Origin: Siculibacillus lacustris
GTDB lineage: Bacteria > Pseudomonadota > Alphaproteobacteria > Rhizobiales > Ancalomicrobiaceae
Assembly: GCF_004328075.1 (NCBI RefSeq)
Contig: NZ_SJFN01000002.1
Span: 1-64,000, forward strand
Length of the DNA stretch: 64,000 bases
Direction: 5' to 3'
Numbering within the stretch: position 1 is the stretch's first letter; every line of letters begins with the position of its first letter. Made by a program: the position numbers and the translations under genes. Below the pieces are notes generated by a model. The model had not been told where the DNA came from, did no database searches, and saw nothing but the letters and a program-made list of their open reading frames with translations. Shown here piece by piece: positions 52,293 to 60,992 of this stretch.

Positions 52293-54194
52293 TCACTGTG
52301 CGGCGACCGGGGCCGGCCGCGGCGACGGCCGGAAGGGATCGGCTGCCTCGGTCTCGGCGAGACGCTCGCGGGCCTCGTCGGCGGCGCGCTGGCGCGCCCA
52401 CATCGAGGCATAGAGCCCATCGGCGGCGAGCAGGTCGTCGTGGCGGCCGCGTTCGGCGACCACCCCGTCGGCGAGCACCAGGATCTCGTCGGCGGCGACC
52501 ACCGTCGACAGGCGATGGGCGATGACCAGAGTGGTGCGATTGCGCGACACCCGGTCGAGCGCCTCCTGGATCTCACGCTCCGTATGCGTGTCGAGGGCCG
52601 AGGTGGCCTCGTCGAGCATCAGGATCGGCGGCGCCTTGAGGATGGTGCGGGCGATGGCGACGCGCTGCTTCTCGCCGCCGGAGAGCTTCAGGCCGCGCTC
52701 GCCGACTTCGGTGTCGTAGCGCTTGGGCAGGCGCTCGATGAAATCGGCGATCTGGGCATTGGCCGCCGCTTCGATCACCTCGTCCTCGGTCGCGGACGGG
52801 CGGCCGTAGCGGATGTTGTAGGCGACGGTGTCGTTGAACAGCACGGTGTCCTGGGGAACCATGCCGATGGCGGCGCGCAGCGAGGTCTGGGTGACGTCGC
52901 GGATGTCCTGGCCGTCGATCAGGATGCGGCCGCCGCTGACGTCGTAGAAGCGGAACAGCAGGCGCGAGATGGTCGACTTGCCGGCGCCGGAGGGGCCGAC
53001 GATCGCCACCGTCTTGCCGGCCGGCACCTCGAAGGTGACGCCCTTGAGGATCTCCCGCTCGGGATCGTAGTGGAAGCTGACGTTCTCGAAGCGGACGGTG
53101 GCCTCGTGAATCGCCAAGGGCTTGGCGTCGGGGCGGTCGACCACTTCGGCCGGCTGCTCGAGGATCACGAACAGGCTCTCGATGTCGACGAGGCTCTGCT
53201 TGATCTCGCGATAGAGCGTGCCGATGAAGTTGAGCGGGATCGACAGCTGCATCATCAGCGCGTTGATCATCACGAAATGGCCGACGGTCTGCTCGCCGCG
53301 CAGCACCGCGCCCGCCGACAGGGCCATACAGATGCCCATGCCGATCGAGAAGATCACCGCCTGCCCCATGTTGAGCCAGGCCAGCGAGGTGAAGGTGCGG
53401 ATCGCCGCGTGTTCGTACTTGGCCATGGCGCGGTCGTAGCGCGACACCTCGAGTTCCTCGGCGGTGAAGTATTTCACCGTCTCGAAGTTCAGCAGGCTGT
53501 CGACCGCCTTGGACATGGAGTCGTTGTCGGCGTCGTTCATGTCGCGGCGGATGTCCATCCGCCAGTCCGAGGCCTTGATCGAGAACCACACGTAGAGCCA
53601 GGTGGTCACGCCGATCACCACGACGTAGATCCAGTCGAACTGCCACAGGATCACCGCGGCCATCAGCGCGAATTCGACCAGCGTCGGGATGCCGGCGAGG
53701 ATGGTGATGCGGACGATGGTCTCGATGCCCTTGGCGCCGCGCTCGACGACGCGGGAGAGGCCGCCGGTGCGGCGCTGCAGGTGGTAGCGCAGCGACAGGG
53801 CGTGGAGGTGGCGGAAGGTCGCGGTGGCGAGCTCGCGCACCGCATGCTGGCCGACCGCCGCGAACAGGGCGTCGCGCAGCTGGTTGAAGCCGTTCGAGGC
53901 GATGCGCGCCACCGAATAGGCGACGACCAGCAGGATCGGCAGCGCCCACCAGGTCAGCCGATCGGGCACCACGGCGCCCGGCGCCAACAGATCGGTCGCC
54001 CATTTGTAGGCGAAGGGCAACCACACGGTCACCACCTTGCCGGCCAACAGCGCGACCAGCGCCAGGATCACCGCCCGCTTGAGGTCGGGACGCGAGGCGG
54101 GCCACAGATGCGGCCACAGGTTCTTCAGGGTTCGGAGCGTCTGCCCCTCCTCGGCCGTGATGCGCGGGCCGACGGGACGGTGGTGCCTGGACAT
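52293..54194 (-). CDS. Atm1/HMT1-type ABC exporter (heavy-metal tolerance family)
   Basis: 633 residues from the ATG at 54194; a TTG at 54212 is an alternative. A six-helix export domain (residues ~45-345) is followed by a complete nucleotide-binding domain: Walker A IVGPSGAGKST, Q-loop VPQDTVLFNDTV, signature LSGGEKQRVAIARTI, Walker B ILMLDEATSALD and H-loop IAHRLSTV. The segments RGAKGIETI and GTLYREIKQSLVDIESLF are typical of Atm1 half-transporters, which work as homodimers and export glutathione- or persulfide-linked compounds or metals. Confidence 0.9.
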   Translation of the reverse strand: MSRHHRPVGPRITAEEGQTLRTLKNLWPHLWPASRPDLKRAVILALVALLAGKVVTVWLPFAYKWATDLLAPGAVVPDRLTWWALPILLVVAYSVARIASNGFNQLRDALFAAVGQHAVRELATATFRHLHALSLRYHLQRRTGGLSRVVERGAKGIETIVRITILAGIPTLVEFALMAAVILWQFDWIYVVVIGVTTWLYVWFSIKASDWRMDIRRDMNDADNDSMSKAVDSLLNFETVKYFTAEELEVSRYDRAMAKYEHAAIRTFTSLAWLNMGQAVIFSIGMGICMALSAGAVLRGEQTVGHFVMINALMMQLSIPLNFIGTLYREIKQSLVDIESLFVILEQPAEVVDRPDAKPLAIHEATVRFENVSFHYDPEREILKGVTFEVPAGKTVAIVGPSGAGKSTISRLLFRFYDVSGGRILIDGQDIRDVTQTSLRAAIGMVPQDTVLFNDTVAYNIRYGRPSATEDEVIEAAANAQIADFIERLPKRYDTEVGERGLKLSGGEKQRVAIARTILKAPPILMLDEATSALDTHTEREIQEALDRVSRNRTTLVIAHRLSTVVAADEILVLADGVVAERGRHDDLLAADGLYASMWARQRAADEARERLAETEAADPFRPSPRPAPVAAQ

Positions 54195-54400
54195 GGGGAC
54201 TCGCTGGCGCAAGGGGGGCGAATGTCGTCCTCACATAGGCGTTCTTTCGAGAAATTCAAACCTCGGCCCGCGCATCCGTGCAAGACGGCCGCGGCGAAAC
54301 GCGCTTCCCTGCGTCGGCGAAGCGGCTAGACTGGCGCGACGTACCGCAGCGCGGAATCGGGCGAGCCGCCGGCCGCCCGCCGCCGGAGGGGAGAGCGACG

Positions 54401-55006
54401 TTGAGCGAACTCGGTTCGATCTGCATCTATTGTGGTTCCGGCTCCGGGGCCGATCCGGCCTTCGAACAGGCGGCGGTCGATCTCGGGCGGCTGCTCGCCC
54501 GCGAGGGCATCCGGCTGGTCTACGGCGGCGGGTCGCTGGGGCTGATGGGGGCGGCGGCGCGCGCCTGTCTGGCGGCCGGCGGCCAAGTCACCGGCATCAT
54601 TCCGCAGTTCCTGGTCGACCGCGAGCTGATGCTGCCGGAAGTGTCCGAACTGATCGTCACCGTCGACATGCACGAGCGCAAGCGGCTGATGTTCGAGAAG
54701 GCCGACGCCTTCGTGGCGCTGCCGGGCGGCATCGGCACGCTCGAGGAGGTGGTCGAGCAGATGACCTGGGCGCAGCTCGGCCAGCACGCCAAGCCGATCA
54801 TGCTCGCCAACATCTCCCACTTCTGGGACCCGCTGGTGACGCTGCTGCACCACATGAACGAAGCGGCGTTCATCCGGTCCGGCTTCGAGCTGTCCTACGG
54901 CGTCGCCAATTCGATCGACGACATCCTGCCGAAGATGCGCAAGCGCCTCGGGCAGTTGGCGGCGCGGGCCGCCGAACCGGCGCCGGTCGATCTGCGCCAC
55001 ATGTGA
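54401..55006 (+). CDS. LOG-family nucleoside 5'-monophosphate phosphoribohydrolase
   Basis: 201 residues from a TTG start at 54401 with GGAGGGGAG upstream. An ATG at 54278 gives a leader without family features. The Rossmann-like core has ICIYCGSGSGADPAF, LVYGGGSLGLMGAAA, the conserved MHERKRLMFEKADAFVALPGGIGTLEE (substrate and catalytic PGGxGTxxE) and PIMLANISHFWDPL. LOG enzymes cleave AMP or cytokinin ribotides to base and ribose phosphate; bacterial members are often mislabelled lysine decarboxylase. Confidence 0.92.
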   Translation: MSELGSICIYCGSGSGADPAFEQAAVDLGRLLAREGIRLVYGGGSLGLMGAAARACLAAGGQVTGIIPQFLVDRELMLPEVSELIVTVDMHERKRLMFEKADAFVALPGGIGTLEEVVEQMTWAQLGQHAKPIMLANISHFWDPLVTLLHHMNEAAFIRSGFELSYGVANSIDDILPKMRKRLGQLAARAAEPAPVDLRHM

Positions 55007-55022
55007 CGCCGATCGCGGGGGT

Positions 55023-56180
55023 TCACGCCGCGTCGGTGCGCACCCGCGGGCGCGCGAGCCCGCCGACGAGGCGGGCGACGGTGCGGCGCGCGCCCGGCTC
55101 GACGAAGCGGGCGACCAGCCAGCCGACGGCGATCACCAGGACGATCGGCAGGACCGGCACGGCGAGTGCCGGCAGCCCCGGCCAGGCCGCGCCGACCCGC
55201 ACGATCAGCGCCACCATCAGGTTCTCGTGCATCAGGTAGAGCGGGTAACTGGCGAAGCCGAGGATCAGGAACACCGGGTTGGCGACGACCCGGCGCACGG
55301 CCTCGAAACGCATCACCGCCGCCATCAGGCCGACCACGAACAGGCGCGGGCCGCAGCCGGCGATCGGCGACAGAGCCGCCACCAGCGAGGCGACCACGGC
55401 GATCGCATAGTGGCGTTCGCGCCGCTCCATCTCCCACAGGTAGTACATCGCTCCGGCGAAGAACCACAGGAAATAGGGCGCGCCCATCACCTTGAGGGCG
55501 CCGTAGCCGTGCAGCGCCTGGAGCGCCGCGGCGATCGACTCGAGCGGCAGCGCCCCGTTGCCGCGGATCATCGGCAGGTCGATCACCCGGAACAGGTGCA
55601 GGAGGGCGTAGACGCCGAGCAGCCCCCAGACCGCGGTGGTGCGGCCGAACAGATAATAGAGGGCGCCGAAGATCAGGTAGAACCGGGTCTCGACATAGAG
55701 CGACCAGAACGAGCCCTCGATCGAGGCGACGTCGTCCCAGGACAGGCCGGTCAGGCGCATCCACACGTCTTCGCCGAGCAGGGTCAGGCCGGGCAGCAGG
55801 TTGAACGCCGCGAGCGGTCCCTTGGGCCAGGGCACGATCACCACCGAGAGGGCGAAGACGGCGAGCGAGCACACCAGCATCGCCGGAAACAACCGCAGCC
55901 AGCGCCGCCAGAGGAAGCCGCCGAAGCGATCGTTCTTCTCCAGCGACATCAGGATGACGAAGCCGGAGATCATGAAGAACAACAGGACCCCGGTGCGGTC
56001 GGTGTCGAGAAACGGATTGCCGACGAAGCGGGCGCCGAACGGATAGTGCTCCGGCCAGCGCGCATAGGCGTGGAAGGCCACGACCATCAGGATCGCGACG
56101 CCGCGCAGCCCGTCGAGGAAGGCGATGCGGCCGCCGCCCGGGGCGGTACCGGCGGTCGTGGCGGGGGAGACGTCCGACAT
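55023..56180 (-). CDS. Acyltransferase 3 family membrane protein
   Basis: 385 residues with about ten hydrophobic segments. The N-terminal RIAFLDGLRGVAILMVVAFH (residues 17-36) contains the family Arg and catalytic His, and LFFMISGFVILMS the next conserved block. Members O-acylate cell-surface sugars, lipopolysaccharide or exopolysaccharide. It converges on the LOG gene with 16 bp between. Its acceptor is unknown. Confidence 0.88.
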   Translation of the reverse strand: MSDVSPATTAGTAPGGGRIAFLDGLRGVAILMVVAFHAYARWPEHYPFGARFVGNPFLDTDRTGVLLFFMISGFVILMSLEKNDRFGGFLWRRWLRLFPAMLVCSLAVFALSVVIVPWPKGPLAAFNLLPGLTLLGEDVWMRLTGLSWDDVASIEGSFWSLYVETRFYLIFGALYYLFGRTTAVWGLLGVYALLHLFRVIDLPMIRGNGALPLESIAAALQALHGYGALKVMGAPYFLWFFAGAMYYLWEMERRERHYAIAVVASLVAALSPIAGCGPRLFVVGLMAAVMRFEAVRRVVANPVFLILGFASYPLYLMHENLMVALIVRVGAAWPGLPALAVPVLPIVLVIAVGWLVARFVEPGARRTVARLVGGLARPRVRTDAA

Positions 56181-56209
56181 CCTGCGGCGATCCTCTCGGG
56201 CGGACAGAC

Positions 56210-57808
56210 TCAGGCGACGGCGGTGACGCCGCTCTTGACCAGCTTGTACACCACGGCGTCCATCAGCGCCTGGAACGAGGCATCGATGATGTTCTCGGAG
56301 ACGCCGATGGTGGTCCAGTGGTTCTTGGCGCCGTCGCGGCTCTCGATCAAGACGCGGGTGGTCGCGCCGGTGCCGCCGTTGAGGATGCGGACCTTGAAGT
56401 CGACCAGCACCAGATCGTCGATCGCCGACTGGTAGGGGCCGAGATCCTTGCGCAGCGCCGCGTCCAGCGCATTGACCGGGCCGTTGCCCTCGGCCGCCGA
56501 CAGCATCAGCTGATCGCCGATCTTGACCTTGACCGTCGCCTCCGACTGGGTGACCAGCTCGCCGAGTTCGTTGAAGCGGCGCTCGACCATCACCCGGAAG
56601 CTCTGGACCTCGAAATAGCGCGGCACGGTGCCGAGCGTCCGGCGGGCGAGCAGCTCCAGCGAGGCGTCGGCGGCCTCGTAGGAGAAGCCGCGGGCCTCGC
56701 GGTCCTTGACCTCGCCGAGCAGGCGGTCGAGGCGCGGATCGGCGCGGTCGACGGTGATGCCGAAGCGGGCGAGTTCGGAGAGCAGGTTGGACTTGCCGGC
56801 CTGATCGGAGACCAGCACGCGGCGGCGATTGCCGACGGTCTCGGGCGGGACGTGCTCGTAGGTGCGCGGGTCCTTGACCAGCGCCGAGGCATGGATGCCG
56901 GCCTTGGTGGCGAAGGCATTGGCGCCGACGTAAGGGGCGTGGCGGTTGGGCGAGCGGTTGAGAATGTCGTCGAAGGCGCGGCTGACGTGGGTCAGTTCGC
57001 CGAGCTTTTCGGGCGTCACGCCGGTGACGAAGCGGTCGGAGAATTCCGGCTTCAGCGCCAGGGTGGCGATGATCGTCACCAGATTGGCGTTGCCGCAGCG
57101 CTCGCCGATGCCGTTGAGGGTACCCTGGATCTGGCGCACCCCGGCGCGCACCGCGGCCAGCGAATTGGCCACCGCCTGGCCGGTGTCGTCATGGGCATGG
57201 ATGCCGAGCCGATCGCCGGGCACGTCGCGGGCGACCGCCGCGACGATCGCCTCGATCTCGTGGGGCAGCGTGCCGCCGTTGGTGTCGCACAGCACGATCC
57301 AGCGGGCGCCGGCGGCGTGCGCGGTACGGGCGACGGCCAGCGCGTGTTCGGGATTGCCCTTGAAGCCGTCGAAGAAATGCTCGCAGTCGATCAGCACCTC
57401 GTGGCCGCGGGCGCGCGCCGCCTCGACGGTCAGGCGCACGCTCTCCAGGTTCTCCTCGAGGGTGCAGCCGAGCGCCACATGGACATGATAGTCCCAGGCC
57501 TTGGCGACGAAGCAGCAGGCGTCGACCGCGGCATCGAGCACCGCGGCGAGGCCGGGATCGTTGGACACCGAGACGCCGGCGCGCTTGGTCATGCCGAAGG
57601 CGGTGAAGCGGGCCCTGCGTGTCCGCTTCTCCTCGAAGAAGGCGGTATCGGTGGGATTGGCGCCGGGATAGCCGCCCTCGACGTAGTCGATGCCGAAATC
57701 GTCGAGCATCCGGGCGATGCGGATCTTGTCGTCGAGCGTGAAGTCGACGCCGGAGGTCTGGGCGCCGTCGCGCAGCGTGGTGTCGAACAGATGGATACGC
57801 TCGGTCAT
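56210..57808 (-). CDS. cimA: (R)-citramalate synthase
   Basis: 532 residues from the ATG at 57808. The DRE-TIM barrel shows LFDTTLRDGAQTSGVDF at the start (Arg and Asp of the active site), VLIDCEHFFDGFKGNP, LCDTNGGTLPHE and GIHAHDDTGQAVANSL, followed by a C-terminal regulatory LeuA-type domain. Length and the AQTSGVDF variant match the CimA (TIGR00977) branch rather than LeuA. It condenses pyruvate and acetyl-CoA to citramalate for isoleucine synthesis. Start overlaps the GFA gene stop by 4 bp. Confidence 0.92.
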   Translation of the reverse strand: MTERIHLFDTTLRDGAQTSGVDFTLDDKIRIARMLDDFGIDYVEGGYPGANPTDTAFFEEKRTRRARFTAFGMTKRAGVSVSNDPGLAAVLDAAVDACCFVAKAWDYHVHVALGCTLEENLESVRLTVEAARARGHEVLIDCEHFFDGFKGNPEHALAVARTAHAAGARWIVLCDTNGGTLPHEIEAIVAAVARDVPGDRLGIHAHDDTGQAVANSLAAVRAGVRQIQGTLNGIGERCGNANLVTIIATLALKPEFSDRFVTGVTPEKLGELTHVSRAFDDILNRSPNRHAPYVGANAFATKAGIHASALVKDPRTYEHVPPETVGNRRRVLVSDQAGKSNLLSELARFGITVDRADPRLDRLLGEVKDREARGFSYEAADASLELLARRTLGTVPRYFEVQSFRVMVERRFNELGELVTQSEATVKVKIGDQLMLSAAEGNGPVNALDAALRKDLGPYQSAIDDLVLVDFKVRILNGGTGATTRVLIESRDGAKNHWTTIGVSENIIDASFQALMDAVVYKLVKSGVTAVA

Positions 57809-58284
57809 CGGGGCTCTCGGGGGTCGGCGGGCCAAACGGCGGTGTCGTGATCGGGATGCTGGCAGGAGACGACTTCGGCGAAGAAGACCTCCATCGCGGC
57901 CTGCCGCTCCGGCGGCCGGCCCGGCAGGGTCGCGAGCCGGTCGAACCACGGCATGCGGCTCTCGACGCCGACCTGGATCGCCGGGACGATCTCGGCCGGC
58001 CGATCGAAGGCGCCGAGCGCGACCTCGAGGTCGGCGTGGCCGTCGAGTTCGTAGGTCAGCGGCGTGCCGCAGTCGGCGCAGAAGCCGCGACGGACCTTGT
58101 TCGACGAGCGGAAGCGCTTGGGCTCGCCGCGGGTCCAGGTCAGGCCGTGCGCCGTGACCAGCGGTCCGTAATGGCCGCCGAAGGCCTTCTGGCACATCCG
58201 GCAATGGCAGATCGAGGCGCGCCCGAGGCGCTCGCAGGCAAAACGCACGGCGCCGCACTGGCAGCCGCCGGTGATCGTGGTCAT
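57805..58284 (-). CDS. GFA/CENP-V family zinc protein
   Basis: 159 residues. The zinc cysteines are visible in GGCQCGAVRFAC, CHCRMCQKAFGGHYG and GFCADCGTPLTYE, the complete pattern of the glutathione-dependent formaldehyde-activating fold. Most members have unknown substrates and their formaldehyde role is disputed. It is translationally coupled to cimA (ATGA overlap). Confidence 0.9.
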   Translation of the reverse strand: MTTITGGCQCGAVRFACERLGRASICHCRMCQKAFGGHYGPLVTAHGLTWTRGEPKRFRSSNKVRRGFCADCGTPLTYELDGHADLEVALGAFDRPAEIVPAIQVGVESRMPWFDRLATLPGRPPERQAAMEVFFAEVVSCQHPDHDTAVWPADPREPR

Positions 58285-58312
58285 GGTCTCCCCCTCCCCT
58301 GTCCACGGGGCT

Positions 58313-58402
58313 TCAGACGAGCCCCTTCCAACGCAGGACCACCCAGGTCAGGCCGGCGAGCAACGCCAGCTTCACGACGATGGCGATGACCACCACCGCC
58401 AC
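58313..58402 (-). CDS. Possible 29-residue single-helix membrane peptide
   Basis: A GTG-started frame encoding VAVVVIAIVVKLALLAGL then TWVVLRWKGLV and a stop, that is one hydrophobic helix with a basic tail. It lies in the 170-bp gap between cysS and the GFA gene on the same strand. The frame is open upstream for about 20 more codons (Arg/Asp-rich) with no usual start codon. An ATG at 58459 in another frame runs only 28 codons; a single frame change would join the two into a protein of ordinary look. Could be chance. Confidence 0.3.
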   Translation of the reverse strand: MAVVVIAIVVKLALLAGLTWVVLRWKGLV

Positions 58403-58454
58403 CGGATCGAGCCGGCGACGCGGCGATGCGTCGCGCGGCCGATCCGCCGATGCG

Positions 58455-59849
58455 TCATCGCGCCGGCTCCCAGGTGGTCTTCAATTCGCCGGTGACCGGG
58501 TCCTTGGCGTCCTTGAGGACCAGACCGAGGGCGGTCAATTCGTCGCGGATGCGGTCGGATTCGGCCCAGTCGCGGGCGTTGCGAGCGGCCAGCCGCGCGG
58601 CGATCAGAGCCTCCACCCGGGCGACGTCGACCGCCGCGGAGGCCTTGCGGCGCGCGGCCCAGGCGCTCGGGGTCTCCTGGAGGAGGCCGAGGAAGCGCAG
58701 GGAGCCGGCGAACAGGTCGAGATGGACGGCGCCGTCGGCGCGCTGGGCGGCGTTGCGCAGGGCATGCAGCTCGGCGATGGTCTTGGGCGTGTTGAGGTCG
58801 TCGCTCAGCGCCTCGATCACCGCCTCGGCGGGCCGCGAACCGGCGACGTCGCCGGCCAGCCAGTACCAGTCGTCGAGGGTCTTCCAGCTCTCCTCGAGGC
58901 TCTTCACCGTCCAGTCGATCGGCTGGCGGTAGTGCGTCTTCATCATGGTGAAGCGCAGCACCTCGCCCGGCCAGTCGGCGAGCAGATCGCGGATGGTCAG
59001 GAAGTTGCCGAGGGACTTCGACATCTTCTCGCCTTCGACCTGGAGAAAGCCGTTGTGCATCCAGATGTTGGCCATGACGTCGTGGCCGAAGGCGCACCTG
59101 GTCTGAGCGACCTCGTTCTCGTGGTGCGGGAACACCAGATCGATGCCGCCGCCGTGGATGTCGAAGGTCTCGCCGAGGTGCTTCCACGACATCGCCGAGC
59201 ATTCGAGATGCCAGCCGGGACGGCCGCGGCCCCAGGGGCTCGGCCAGCCGGGCTCCTCGTCGCTCGACGGCTTCCACAGCACGAAGTCCATGTCGCCGCG
59301 CTTGTAGGGGGCGACGTCGACGCGGGCGCCGGCGATCATGTCGTCGAGCGGCCGGCGCGACAGCGCGCCGTAGTCGGGCATCGACGGCACATCGAACAGC
59401 ACGTGACCTTCGGCGACATAGGCGTGGCCCGAAGCGATAAGCTTCTCGATGATCTCGACCATCTCGGCGATGTGCTCGGTGGCGCGCGGCTGCAGCGTCG
59501 GGCGGAGGGTCATCAGCGCGTCGGCGTCGGCCTGGAACTGCGCCTCGGTGTCGGAGGTGACCTTGCGGATCGCCTCGTTGAGGGCCAAGCCGGGGAAGTC
59601 ACGGGCGGCGCGGGCGTTGATCTTGTCGTCGACGTCGGTGATGTTGCGCACATAGGTCACGCGGCTCGCCCCGTAGAGGTGGCGCAGCAGGCGGAACAGC
59701 AGATCGAAGACGATCACCGGGCGGGCGTTGCCGATGTGGGCGAGGTCGTAGACCGTCGGGCCGCACACGTAGAGCCGCACGTTCTGCGGATCGATCGGGG
59801 TGAAGTCGACCTTGTCCCGGGTCAGCGTGTTGTAGAGTTTCAGAGCCAC
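58455..59849 (-). CDS. cysS: Cysteinyl-tRNA synthetase
   Basis: 464 residues from the GTG at 59849, chosen because a perfect AGGAGG lies 6 nt upstream. Class I synthetase motifs are [19 protein letters not shown] (zinc Cys and HIGH-type signature, about residues 25-43), HLECSAM and FPHHENE (zinc ligands), and [12 protein letters not shown] (KMSKS). It charges tRNA-Cys. The upstream open frame adds a low-complexity leader and is rejected. Confidence 0.95.
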   Translation of the reverse strand: MALKLYNTLTRDKVDFTPIDPQNVRLYVCGPTVYDLAHIGNARPVIVFDLLFRLLRHLYGASRVTYVRNITDVDDKINARAARDFPGLALNEAIRKVTSDTEAQFQADADALMTLRPTLQPRATEHIAEMVEIIEKLIASGHAYVAEGHVLFDVPSMPDYGALSRRPLDDMIAGARVDVAPYKRGDMDFVLWKPSSDEEPGWPSPWGRGRPGWHLECSAMSWKHLGETFDIHGGGIDLVFPHHENEVAQTRCAFGHDVMANIWMHNGFLQVEGEKMSKSLGNFLTIRDLLADWPGEVLRFTMMKTHYRQPIDWTVKSLEESWKTLDDWYWLAGDVAGSRPAEAVIEALSDDLNTPKTIAELHALRNAAQRADGAVHLDLFAGSLRFLGLLQETPSAWAARRKASAAVDVARVEALIAARLAARNARDWAESDRIRDELTALGLVLKDAKDPVTGELKTTWEPAR

Positions 59850-60129
59850 CGACGACCTCCTGTTCTTGCGCGCAGCCGCCGGCCGTCCGCGGCCGCGCGA
59901 CATCGACGGACATGCCCCGGCGCCCACCGGCCGGGGTCACATCTGGTCCTACTCGAGGCGAAGGCAGACGGAACCGGGCCAGCGAAGCTGCTAGCCGCAA
60001 ATGCTCGGGATCGCGATCGCCGCGTGAGCCGGGGTTCCGTTCGTCATGGGTCCTGGGTGTGGCGGATTTGCGCGGCGCCGTCAAGGCCCGCGACGGCGGC
60101 CTCGACCAAGGTCGGCCGCGCCACGCCGG

Positions 60130-60969
60130 TCAGGTGCGGGCGGTGACCACGTGGCCGAGCGGGCTCGGACGCAGCGGCGAGCCGAGGCCGGCGAGAACCC
60201 GCGCCAGCACCGCCGGGCCACGATCCTCGACCGAGGCGAAGCCGACCGCGGCGAGGTCGCGGGCGAGGTCCTCGGGGGTGAAACTCGTCACCCAGGGCTC
60301 GCCCTCGGCGGCCGCCAGATCGGCGAGCGCGCGGTAGGCGGCGCGGATCGGCGGCGCCGCGCTCTCCCAGGGCTCGGAACAGTCGAAGGTCACTTCGGCG
60401 CAGCCGGCCGGGCGCGCCGCGACGTAGCGCAGGGTGTCGAGCAGCGCGGCGCGTTCGACATAGGGCACGACGCCGAGCAGTGCGAACACCGCCGGCGCGT
60501 CGGCATCGAATCCAGCCTCGGCGAGGCGCTGGTCGAGGCGGTCGCGCTCGAAATCGACCGGCACGAAGATCGGGCCGTCCGGCCCGCCGAGACCGGCGGC
60601 GGCGAGGCGCTGGCGCTTCCAGGCCTGGGTCGCGGGATGGTCGACCTCGAACACCCGCAGGTCGGCGACCGGGCGGCGCAGGGCGAGGGTGTCGAGGCCG
60701 GCGCCGAGCAGCACGTATTGGCGGCAGCCGCGGTCGATCGCCGCGGCGAGCCCGTCCTCGGCGAGGCGGGAGCGCAGGGCGATGGTGGTGCGCAGCCGCA
60801 CCGAGCGCTCCGGTTCGGCGGCGCGGGCGGCGAGCAGGGCGCGGCCCTCGTCGTCGAGGAGCGCCTCCGCGAAGGGGTCGTCGAAGATCGGCGGACGGTC
60901 GAGACGGCGATGGAGAATGCGGTGCACCGCCGCCCCGAGGGCCGTGCGACTGGCTCGACCGTCGATCAT
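60130..60969 (-). CDS. Class I SAM-dependent methyltransferase (TIGR00027/LCMT-like)
   Basis: 279 residues from the ATG at 60969 with GGGGAG upstream. The motif YVLLGAGLDTLALRRP near residue 86 is the SAM loop of the leucine-carboxyl-methyltransferase-like family, followed by VFEVDHPATQAWKRQRL (acidic ribose-binding residue). Members methylate carboxylates or small acids; the actual substrate is unknown. It lies 23 bp after ppc on the same strand, so it may be read from the same transcript. Confidence 0.85.
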   Translation of the reverse strand: MIDGRASRTALGAAVHRILHRRLDRPPIFDDPFAEALLDDEGRALLAARAAEPERSVRLRTTIALRSRLAEDGLAAAIDRGCRQYVLLGAGLDTLALRRPVADLRVFEVDHPATQAWKRQRLAAAGLGGPDGPIFVPVDFERDRLDQRLAEAGFDADAPAVFALLGVVPYVERAALLDTLRYVAARPAGCAEVTFDCSEPWESAAPPIRAAYRALADLAAAEGEPWVTSFTPEDLARDLAAVGFASVEDRGPAVLARVLAGLGSPLRPSPLGHVVTART

Positions 60970-60992
60970 CTGTGCTCCCCCGAAGGATCGCC

